Part shown: positions 9,337 through 16,835 of the stretch, in pieces | How the letters are laid out: every line of letters begins with the position of its first letter | Position numbering within the stretch: position 1 is the first letter of the stretch | Source of the DNA: Erythrobacter sp. KY5 | GTDB lineage: Bacteria; Pseudomonadota; Alphaproteobacteria; Sphingomonadales; Sphingomonadaceae | Reading direction: 5' to 3' | NCBI RefSeq assembly: GCF_003264115.1 | Contig: NZ_CP021912.1 | Coordinates: forward strand, 2,959,001 to 3,023,000 | DNA length: 64,000 nucleotides | Translations under genes and position numbers: made by a program | Notes under the pieces: model-generated | Seen by the model: the letters and a program-made list of their open reading frames with translations, nothing else | Told to the model about the DNA's origin: nothing | Database searches by the model: none

Positions 9337-11994
9337 TCAGTAGTTGAACGACACACGCGCGCCCACGGTAAGTGGACGGTTGGTGATGATGCGTTCGCGA
9401 TCGTTGCCGAAGATGCCCGAGATTTCGGCACGCTCGTCGCTGAGGTTTTCGCCAAAGATCTCAAAGCCCCACTGATCCGCCTTCACGCCGACCGAAAGGT
9501 CGAACAAAGTGTAGGAATCGAGCTGGATCTTGTTGATCTCGATGATGTCGGTGAACTTCGACGCCGAATAGGAAACCTGCGGCTGAATGTAAGCCGTCAG
9601 TTCGTTGGAAACGTCCCACTCATAACGAGCGCGAAGGTTGCCCTGGAAGCCCGGCGCATAGGCCAGCTCTTCGCCTTCAAGCACGTCGGTGGTCGGGATC
9701 AGCACTTCGGTAATCTCGGTATCGAGGATCGAGAAAGCGCCCGCAATGGTCAGACCCGGCGTCGAGTAAGGCGCGATCACGAAGTCCGCTTCGATCCCGA
9801 AAATCTCCGCATCGGCCGCATTGGACGAGAAGAAGAGGTTGGTGATCGAGGGGTCGAAAATCTGCGTCTGCAGGTTGGAGATATCGACGAAGAAGGCCGA
9901 TCCGTTGAAGCGGAACTGACCGTCGACCAGGTCCATCTTCCAACCGAGTTCGTAGTTCTTGACCTCATCGGTTTCGACCTCGAACGGCACGACGAAACCT
10001 GTGCCAGCCGATACTGCGCCGCCGGGGCGGTTGAGCAGCCCCGGACGGAAGCCTTCCGAATAGGTCGCGTAGAACAGCAGGTCAGGGGTTGGTGTAAGAG
10101 TGACCGTCCCCTTGAAGATGGTTCCGCTGGTCGATGCCGTGTCAGGCGCGCGCACGGCGTTGAACACCTGCTGTGCCTGGCCTGCGCTTAGGCCAGCGTT
10201 CTGGATGTCCTCCAGCGTATCGTTCAGATCGAACACCTGGCGTAGAGCCGGGTCGCAGGAACCGATGAAGGTGAACTGACCGTCGCCGTTATACAGGTCG
10301 CTGATATCGGTGCCGAAAGCGTTCTGGTCCTCAGCGCTGAAGCTGTTGCAGAACGATCCGTTGGCGCTGCCTTCGAAATCGACCTCGACGTCGTAGTAAC
10401 GCGCGCCAAAGGTTGCGGTCAGAAGGTCGGGCACGATGTCGAAGCTGACTTCACCGAAGATACCGTATTGTTCGTCGGTGCGGCGAATGTCGTTGCGGAA
10501 AATCGTGTCGCGCTGGAACGGACCCGCATCCGAGATAAAGCCTGTCGTCTGCGGGAAATTCGCCTTGAACGGTCCGAAGGGTGCCGCTGCGACGTTGCCT
10601 GGATAGTTGAAGTCGACCCGTTCCTCGAGGCTGAGGTCGGAATAGAAGCCACCACCCTGGAAACGCACGCGCCAGTCGTCCGGCGTGCTCAGACGCAGTT
10701 CCTGCGTGAAGACTTCGGTCTTCGAGAACGAGTTCACGTAAAGATTGGGCGCCTGACACGTGCCGCTCGGATCGGCGGAGCCGGGATAACTCACCGAACC
10801 GTCGCAAATGTAATACGGCAGATACTGGCCAGCAAACAGGTAGTCGGTGTAGTCTGCGCGCTGGTCACTTTCGCGGTCAGTGTATGCACCGGTGTAGATC
10901 ACGTCGAGCATCGCAATGCGCCCCTCGACGGTCCAGCTGGTGTTCGAGAAATCGTCTTCGAGGCGATCTTCCTCGAACCGTTCAATCTCGAGATCGTCGA
11001 GGCCGCCCAGCTCGGGATCGACGAAGAACACGCCGTCCGATTCAAGGCTCTGGCGCTGGTGCGAGACGGTCACGGTCCAGTCGGGCGTAACTTCCCAAAG
11101 ACCGCTGATACGGAAACCGGCATACTGGGTGTCGTTGAAGTCGTCTTCCGCGAGCCCGGCATTGTCCGCGTCGAGGAAGGTGACGCCGCTCAGGTCCGAG
11201 GTCGACTGGAAACCTGCACGGTTGGCGTTCACCGGAACGCCGTTTTCGCGCACGAAGCCTTCGGGACGGAAGCGGGCGCTTTCCGAAAGGTTGCGCGTGC
11301 CCGGCACGTTGTCGATGTAGCCGCCCTGATCGTCGAGATAGACCACGCCGCGCAGTGCGAATGTGTCGGTTACCGGTACATTGACCGTAAGCTCACCCTG
11401 ATAGCTGCTTTCGCCGCCCTTGGTGAAAGACACGCCCGCTGAACCGTTGACTGCAAAGCCGTTCAGGTCCGGCTTGTTGGTGATAAGACGAACAACGCCT
11501 GCCTGCGAGCTCGCGCCGAAGAGCGTGCCCTGCGGACCAGAGAGGACCTCAATACGCTCAAGGTCGGCGGCATATACGTCGAGGTTACGGCCCGGCTGCG
11601 ATAGCGGCTGATCGTTGAGATAGAGAGCAACGTTTGGCGCAAGTCCTGCAACACCGGCAACGGTAATGTTCGGCGTGGTCGAGGCAAGGCCGCGAATGTA
11701 AATCGTGCTTTGGCCGGGGCCGTTGCCGCCGGCGGTAACCGATGGAATCTGCTCAAGATAATCCTCGAACGTGTCGATGTTCAGCTCTTCAAGCTCCTTT
11801 GCGCCGATAGCCGAAACCGAAACGGGCACGTCCTGCAAATCTTCGCTACGACGCTGAGCGGTCACGACGATTGTGCGGACACCGCCCTGACGCTCGGCCT
11901 GCGTAGGAGCGGGAGCCTGCTCCTGAGCGGCGACAGGCGCTGAGAGTGCGACCGCAAGCGCGCCCATGGACGCGCCAGCAATGTGATTTTTCAT
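9337..11994 (-). CDS. TonB-dependent outer-membrane receptor
   Basis: An 885-residue TonB-dependent receptor for active uptake across the outer membrane. A signal peptide ends near residue 24. A TonB-box-like VRTIVVTAQRR follows, then a plug domain with DVPVSVSAIGAKEL and TIYIRGL, then a long barrel that ends VSFNY, the terminal aromatic residue expected of the BAM signal. An AAGGGG ribosome site precedes the ATG. The 374-base upstream gap suggests its own promoter. No substrate-specific neighbours are evident (a BCCT transporter lies upstream and a TPR-sulfotransferase downstream), so the ligand is unknown. Confidence 0.95.
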   Translation of the reverse strand: MKNHIAGASMGALAVALSAPVAAQEQAPAPTQAERQGGVRTIVVTAQRRSEDLQDVPVSVSAIGAKELEELNIDTFEDYLEQIPSVTAGGNGPGQSTIYIRGLASTTPNITVAGVAGLAPNVALYLNDQPLSQPGRNLDVYAADLERIEVLSGPQGTLFGASSQAGVVRLITNKPDLNGFAVNGSAGVSFTKGGESSYQGELTVNVPVTDTFALRGVVYLDDQGGYIDNVPGTRNLSESARFRPEGFVRENGVPVNANRAGFQSTSDLSGVTFLDADNAGLAEDDFNDTQYAGFRISGLWEVTPDWTVTVSHQRQSLESDGVFFVDPELGGLDDLEIERFEEDRLEDDFSNTSWTVEGRIAMLDVIYTGAYTDRESDQRADYTDYLFAGQYLPYYICDGSVSYPGSADPSGTCQAPNLYVNSFSKTEVFTQELRLSTPDDWRVRFQGGGFYSDLSLEERVDFNYPGNVAAAPFGPFKANFPQTTGFISDAGPFQRDTIFRNDIRRTDEQYGIFGEVSFDIVPDLLTATFGARYYDVEVDFEGSANGSFCNSFSAEDQNAFGTDISDLYNGDGQFTFIGSCDPALRQVFDLNDTLEDIQNAGLSAGQAQQVFNAVRAPDTASTSGTIFKGTVTLTPTPDLLFYATYSEGFRPGLLNRPGGAVSAGTGFVVPFEVETDEVKNYELGWKMDLVDGQFRFNGSAFFVDISNLQTQIFDPSITNLFFSSNAADAEIFGIEADFVIAPYSTPGLTIAGAFSILDTEITEVLIPTTDVLEGEELAYAPGFQGNLRARYEWDVSNELTAYIQPQVSYSASKFTDIIEINKIQLDSYTLFDLSVGVKADQWGFEIFGENLSDERAEISGIFGNDRERIITNRPLTVGARVSFNY

Positions 11995-12368
11995 TTTGAA
12001 CCCCTTTAAGGCTTTTGGTGCTTGCGCGATGCGAGGGACGCACCAGCTTGATCAAGCAAACCCGCGCTCTCGATAAAGTATCGGCGCGCGTGTGGGGGTC
12101 CGGTATCAAGCCCGTGAGAGTCTGACCACAGGGTCAGTCCGGTTTTCGGGACGCTAAGAAACCTTGTTGCAGAATAACCACACAGAAATGGTTGGAACTG
12201 CAATTTCCAAGTATATCTTAAGTCAACTTTGCGAACACAAAGAGCATCTTTATCATTATTTGAAATTCTTGTCGTTAAGACTCAGATAACTGACGATCAG
12301 TTTCTAAGATACGGATTTTGATTTTACCTTAGGGATGTTAAGCGAGAAGTCTTCGTGAAAACCGTAAC
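11995..12368. promoter_or_regulatory. 374-base gap upstream of the TonB receptor
   Basis: This gene-free stretch separates the BCCT gene from the receptor gene, both on the minus strand. Bases about 12190-12340 are clearly AT-richer than their surroundings, as expected for a promoter region of the receptor. A small perfect inverted repeat (12122-12127 with 12132-12137, 4-base loop) lies within the presumed leader. No -10/-35 pair or known operator could be assigned with confidence. Confidence 0.4.
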
Positions 12369-14084
12369 TTAGCCAGCCCAGCCCTCACAGGCCTCTGCAG
12401 TCGTCGGCACGCCATGCCGTTTCCGAATGAGATCGAAGACGACCGCCTTGATGATGCTCACGCACATCGCGACAACCACGATCGAGAACGGCAATGCTCC
12501 GATAATCATGGTGATCCGGATGGCCTCTATCCCCCCAAGGATGAGCATGGAGCCGACCACGAAGGCGAGCGCCATGCCCCAAAATACGATGTGATAGCGA
12601 CGCGCGCCTTCATCATCGCCAGCGCCATTGATCGTATTTACAATCAGGATCGCGCTGTCGGCAGAGGTGATGAGGTATGTCATCAGCAGGACCACCACGA
12701 GACCGGAAACGATCAGGGCTGCGCCCGGACTGAGGAGCACCGCGAGCGTCGCGTAAAGCTGATCGGATATCCCTGTTTCGAGGATCTGTCCGCCAGCCTG
12801 CCCGCTGAGCTCGAGCTCAATCGCCGTCCCGCCAGCCAGCGCCATCCACAAAAAGCACATCAGCGAAGGCACCAGGGCGACGCCGAAAATATACTCCCGA
12901 ATTGTTCGCCCGCGAGAGATGCGTGCGATGAACATGCCGACAAACGGTGCGAAAGCGATCCACCAGGCCCAATAGAACACCGACCAATCAAGCTGCCATT
13001 GCACGAGAGCGTCGCCAGCCTGACTGCCATCGCTTGAAAACAGCGTCAGGGAATTGGCCGGAAGCGTTACAAGGTAATCCCACACCCCCACCGCAAGCAG
13101 TTCGAGCCCACCGATCCCGACACCAACGGTCGCAAACAACGCCAGCAACCCGAAAGACAGGGCCATGTTGATATTGGACAGCCACTTGATGCCTCGCCCG
13201 ACGCCGGAAAGCGCGCTCAATGTCGATGCCCCGACCAGTGCCAGCAGCGCCGCAACAATCGCAGGAGCGGAAGCGGTCAGCCCGCTTCCATCGCCTGCCT
13301 CGACCATCAGCCAATCACCCATCCCGACCCGGTAGAGCCCCGCAACGAATTGCTGCACGCCCAACCCCATCGTGACCGCGACACCGAGGATTGTCGCGAC
13401 AACCGCAACGATATCGACCACGTGCCCCGCAATGCCCGACATCGACTTGCCGAAAATGGGCGCAAGGCTTGACCGGTTGGTTAGCGGCAGCCCTCGCCTA
13501 TGCGACACATAGCCGATCGCCAGCCCGACCAGCGCGTAGGTACACCATGCGCCGAAACCCCAGTGCAGGAAGGTCCACATATAGGCTGGGCGCACGGCCT
13601 CCGCTGTGCCCGCTTCGATGGTGCCGCGAATGATGTCCGGATTGTTCGCAAAATGCGCGAGTGGCTCACCGGTGGAGTAGGTCAGCATCCCAATGCCGAT
13701 GCCGGCCCCGAAAAGCATGGAGAACCACGAGAAGCGCGAAAACTCTGGTTTCTCGCCCGGACCGCCGATCCTGAGCGAACCCATCTGCGGCACAAGCGCC
13801 AGGATACCGCAAACCACGATCAGGGCAGCGACGAGATAGACGTACCAGCCGCTGAAAGAGGAAATGATGGTCGAATTGGCAACCTGCAGCGTTTCCATCG
13901 CGCTGACCGGGAAGAAGATTGCCCACATGATGATCAGCGAGACGATGATCTTGCCCGGGATGGTCACTTCGCGGCTGAAGCCGTCGTAGAAACCGCTGTC
14001 ATGCGTGAAGATGTGAAGGTCGATGATCGGCGGATCGATCGGGTAATCACTGGAAGAAGAGGCGTCAGCGCTTTCGCTGGTCAT
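12369..14084 (-). CDS. BCCT-family betaine/carnitine/choline transporter
   Basis: Inner-membrane secondary transporter for quaternary-ammonium compounds, usually driven by sodium or protons and used for osmoprotection. The roughly 571-residue protein has about twelve hydrophobic segments and the BCCT signature FYWAWWIAFAPFVGMFIA followed by RISRGRTIRE. Two in-frame ATGs exist at 14090 and 14084. The second has an AAGGA at proper distance and is chosen here; the first has the ribosome site directly against it. There is no long regulatory C-terminal tail of the BetP type, so osmosensing cannot be inferred. The gene diverges from gdhA across about 217 bases. Confidence 0.93.
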   Translation of the reverse strand: MTSESADASSSSDYPIDPPIIDLHIFTHDSGFYDGFSREVTIPGKIIVSLIIMWAIFFPVSAMETLQVANSTIISSFSGWYVYLVAALIVVCGILALVPQMGSLRIGGPGEKPEFSRFSWFSMLFGAGIGIGMLTYSTGEPLAHFANNPDIIRGTIEAGTAEAVRPAYMWTFLHWGFGAWCTYALVGLAIGYVSHRRGLPLTNRSSLAPIFGKSMSGIAGHVVDIVAVVATILGVAVTMGLGVQQFVAGLYRVGMGDWLMVEAGDGSGLTASAPAIVAALLALVGASTLSALSGVGRGIKWLSNINMALSFGLLALFATVGVGIGGLELLAVGVWDYLVTLPANSLTLFSSDGSQAGDALVQWQLDWSVFYWAWWIAFAPFVGMFIARISRGRTIREYIFGVALVPSLMCFLWMALAGGTAIELELSGQAGGQILETGISDQLYATLAVLLSPGAALIVSGLVVVLLMTYLITSADSAILIVNTINGAGDDEGARRYHIVFWGMALAFVVGSMLILGGIEAIRITMIIGALPFSIVVVAMCVSIIKAVVFDLIRKRHGVPTTAEACEGWAG

Positions 14085-14301
14085 GAGCATCCTTGGTTTG
14101 GCGCCCGGTCAAGGATACCGTTCTTGGAAGCGCCGCTCCTACAGGGGCCGGACGCCTCTTTGCAACCCCGCCCCCCCTTTCGCGGCCACTTCGCACCATT
14201 TACCCCAAGCCCCTTGCGCATTCAGGACTTTACGCTGATACAGGGCGCAACAAAAAGAACATCATTTCAGGTCGCGTATTTCCTAGTGGGGGGAGAAAAC
14301 A

Positions 14302-15654
14302 ATGGCCGTATCTGATCACGTAAATCTCGAACAGTTCATGGAAGGCGTCAAAAAGCGCAATCCGGGACAGCCCGAATTTGTCCAGGCAGTGCACGAAGTT
14401 GCGCAGGACATCTTCGAATTCATGGAAGACAAAGTCGAATACCATGAGGCGCAGATCCTGCGCCGGATTGCAGAGCCGGACCGGATCATCTCGTTCCGCG
14501 TGTGCTGGGAAGACGACAATCATAATGTTCGCGTACAGCGCGGATGGCGTGTCCAGAACAACAACGCCATTGGTCCATACAAGGGCGGCATCCGCTTTCA
14601 CCCGAGTGTGACCGAAAGCGTTCTGAAGTTCCTCGCGTTTGAGCAGACCTTCAAAAACTCGCTCACCGGCCTGCCCATGGGCGGCGGTAAAGGCGGCGCG
14701 AACTTCAATCCGAAAGGCAAGTCGGATGCCGAAGTGATGCGCTTCTGCCAAAGCTTCATGACCGAACTTTATCGCCATATCGGCCCAGACACCGACGTGC
14801 CTGCAGGCGACATCGGCGTGGGTGGTCGCGAAATCGGCTACATGTTCGGCCAGTACAAGCGCATTACCAATCGCTGGGAAGGCGTGCTGACGGGCAAGGG
14901 CCAGGAATATGGCGGCTCGCAGATGCGTCCCGAAGCAACCGGCTACGGCGCGGTCTACTTCCTGCAGAACATGATGAAGCACAAAGGCATGGATGTCGAA
15001 GGACACACCGCCGTTATCTCAGGCTCGGGCAATGTCGCGACGCATGCCGCTGAAAAGATCACTCAGCTCGGCGGCAAGGTCCTGACCCTGTCGGACTCGG
15101 GCGGCTTCATCCACGACCCGGATGGCATCGATCAGGAGAAGATCGACTGGGTCAAGCATCTCAAGACGGTCAAGCGTGGCCGGATCAGCGAATATGCCGA
15201 CGAGTTCAAAGGCGCGACCTTCCACGAAGGTCGTCCTTGGAATGTTACGGCCGATCTGGCCCTGCCATGCGCAACGCAGAACGAGCTCAATGAAGACGAG
15301 GCGAAGGCGCTCGTCAGCAACGGCTGCAAGGGCGTGTCGGAAGGCGCTAACATGCCGACGACACTTGAAGGCGTGAAAGTCTTCCACGATGCAAAGCTGA
15401 TGTACGGCCCAGGCAAGGCCGCGAACGCAGGCGGCGTTGCGGTTTCCGGTCTGGAAATGAGCCAGAACTCCGAGCGCATCAGCTGGAACCACGAACGCCT
15501 CGGCGAGATGCTGACCGACTTGATGAAAGGCATCCATGAAAAGTGCACCGAGTATGGTGACCAAGGCGATGGCTATGTCGATTATGTGAAGGGTGCGAAC
15601 ATCGCAGGCTTCAAGAAAGTCGCTGACGCGATGCTGGCATTCGGCGTCGTCTGA
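14302..15654 (+). CDS. gdhA: NADP-type glutamate dehydrogenase
   Basis: Cytoplasmic enzyme that interconverts 2-oxoglutarate plus ammonium and glutamate. The 450-residue length matches the small hexameric bacterial class. Motifs include GPYKGGIRFHPSV, the catalytic-lysine region LPMGGGKGG, PAGDIGVGGREIGYMFGQY and the Rossmann motif SGSGNVA near residue 240. NADP preference is inferred from similarity to the assimilatory class. A GGGGGGAG ribosome site sits before the ATG, and a strong terminator follows the gene, so it is probably monocistronic. Confidence 0.97.
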   Translation: MAVSDHVNLEQFMEGVKKRNPGQPEFVQAVHEVAQDIFEFMEDKVEYHEAQILRRIAEPDRIISFRVCWEDDNHNVRVQRGWRVQNNNAIGPYKGGIRFHPSVTESVLKFLAFEQTFKNSLTGLPMGGGKGGANFNPKGKSDAEVMRFCQSFMTELYRHIGPDTDVPAGDIGVGGREIGYMFGQYKRITNRWEGVLTGKGQEYGGSQMRPEATGYGAVYFLQNMMKHKGMDVEGHTAVISGSGNVATHAAEKITQLGGKVLTLSDSGGFIHDPDGIDQEKIDWVKHLKTVKRGRISEYADEFKGATFHEGRPWNVTADLALPCATQNELNEDEAKALVSNGCKGVSEGANMPTTLEGVKVFHDAKLMYGPGKAANAGGVAVSGLEMSQNSERISWNHERLGEMLTDLMKGIHEKCTEYGDQGDGYVDYVKGANIAGFKKVADAMLAFGVV

Positions 15655-15674
15655 ACCACCCGTTCAAGGGCAAG

Positions 15675-15713
15675 AAAAAAGGGGCGTCTCCTTGATGGAG
15701 GCGCCCCTTTTTT
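15675..15713 (+). terminator. Rho-independent terminator of gdhA
   Basis: An A-tract, a GC-rich stem of 11 pairs (one G-T wobble) with a 5-base loop, and a T-tract together form a symmetrical hairpin just after the gdhA stop. The flanking A and T tracts make it able to act in both directions, so it also serves the convergent TPR gene that ends at 15740. Confidence 0.92.
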
Positions 15714-15739
15714 CATACAGTCGAGCAAAATTCGGTATG

Positions 15740-16681
15740 TTACCGCACCCCGAGTTGTTCCGCCGCAGCGCGCAACTCCGCAGCCCGCGATGGATTCGCC
15801 GCAATCGCCCCATCAAGCGCGGCACGTGCACGGTCAGGCTCGCCCAGGGTCATCCGACTGCGCATCAGCATGACCCAGCCATCTATATTGTCAGGCTCGC
15901 TTTCGAGTCGGCTCTCCAGCCTCGCGACCATTCCTTCGGCCATTGTCCGCTGTTCGCCGGGAGGCATGCGGCTTGCCTCGACCACCTGCTGCGCTGTGGG
16001 TCCGCGCACATCAGCCGATGCAGCCGGACCAGCCGCCGCGCCCGATCCGGGCAGCATCGGCGTCTGTGTGGCGCGTGTTTCCATGACGGTTGCCAGTCGT
16101 TGATCGACCGCGATGTCATTGATCGCGCCGACCTGCTGAATGGTGCGCACCACGTCGGATTCCCACGGTGCGCCCGGAGGTGTCTCGGAAAGCAGAGCCA
16201 GCCAGTCGGTGATCGCACCCTGATGGTCGCCATCGATGTCCTTCTTCACAGCGAGGAAATATCGCGCCCGGGGATCGGAAGGATCGAGCTCAAGCGCCCT
16301 TTCGAACGCATCGAGCGCAATCTGCGGAAGCGGATCGGCAGCCGCGCTGGCCGCATCCACCGCCATCACGCGCGCTTCGCCGAGTGCTGACCACAGGGCA
16401 GCGGCGCTGTCGTCAATCTCCACTGCGCGTTCATACGCGCCTACCGCATCGCTGAATTCATTGCGTTGGAAATGCGCAAAGGCGAGCTCGCTCCACGGGC
16501 CGGCATCGTCGCTCGACGCATTGGCCGCGGCGCGCAACTCCTCCATCGACGGGCCAGTCTCGCTCGCAGCGACGGTTTCCGCCTCGCTTTCTCCGCTTCC
16601 GATAACGTTGTAGCCAATCGAACCGGCTGCAAGCACAGCCGCGCCACCTAGCAGGACCCAGCCCGCCTTACCCCCAGACAT
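15740..16681 (-). CDS. CcmI/CycH-like membrane-anchored TPR protein
   Basis: A 313-residue protein with one N-terminal membrane helix (residues about 7-27), then TPR repeats (for example PWSELAFAHFQRNEFSDAV), a Pro/Ala/Ser-rich linker, and a second TPR part near the end. This layout resembles the apocytochrome-binding periplasmic TPR part of CcmI/CycH in cytochrome c maturation, although the usual CcmI second helix and zipper loop are absent. The rest of the ccm genes are not in the window. It lies divergently beside the multiheme cytochrome operons, which hints at but does not prove a role in their maturation. A general TPR protein is the alternative. Confidence 0.65.
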   Translation of the reverse strand: MSGGKAGWVLLGGAAVLAAGSIGYNVIGSGESEAETVAASETGPSMEELRAAANASSDDAGPWSELAFAHFQRNEFSDAVGAYERAVEIDDSAAALWSALGEARVMAVDAASAAADPLPQIALDAFERALELDPSDPRARYFLAVKKDIDGDHQGAITDWLALLSETPPGAPWESDVVRTIQQVGAINDIAVDQRLATVMETRATQTPMLPGSGAAAGPAASADVRGPTAQQVVEASRMPPGEQRTMAEGMVARLESRLESEPDNIDGWVMLMRSRMTLGEPDRARAALDGAIAANPSRAAELRAAAEQLGVR

Positions 16682-16779
16682 ATCGCTATAAATCCCTTCA
16701 ATCGCGCTATTTGCATCGGATCACATAAGAATTTCACTAGCAAGCGGTGCAGAAAACGGCAATTGACTCTGGCATTGGG

Positions 16780-16801
16780 GGCCACTTTCCTTATGGTGGC
16801 C
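16780..16801. promoter_or_regulatory. Inverted repeat upstream of the redox operon
   Basis: A perfect 6-base inverted repeat, GGCCAC and GTGGCC separated by 10 bases, lies 34 bases before the chosen start codon of the flavoprotein gene and inside the 153-base divergent gap shared with the TPR gene. It is a plausible operator or leader hairpin. No regulator can be named. Confidence 0.4.
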
Positions 16802-16811
16802 TTGGGATTTG

Positions 16812-16835
16812 ATCTAACCAAAGGGGGGGTTAGAT
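16812..16835 (+). promoter_or_regulatory. Hairpin enclosing the ribosome site and start of the flavoprotein gene
   Basis: The arms ATCTAACC (16812-16819) and GGTTAGAT (16828-16835) are perfectly complementary around an 8-base loop AAAGGGGG. G-U pairs could extend the stem by two. The loop carries part of the G-run that serves as ribosome site, and the last base of the stem is the first base of the TTG start codon. In mRNA this would partly hide the start while exposing the G-run. In DNA it could be an operator. Confidence 0.55.

Noticed and set aside
12122..12137. A perfect 6-base inverted repeat with a 4-base loop upstream of the TonB receptor gene
   Set aside because: It could be a leader hairpin or a small operator, but it is too short, lacks a T-tract and cannot be separated from chance, so it is only mentioned with the intergenic region.
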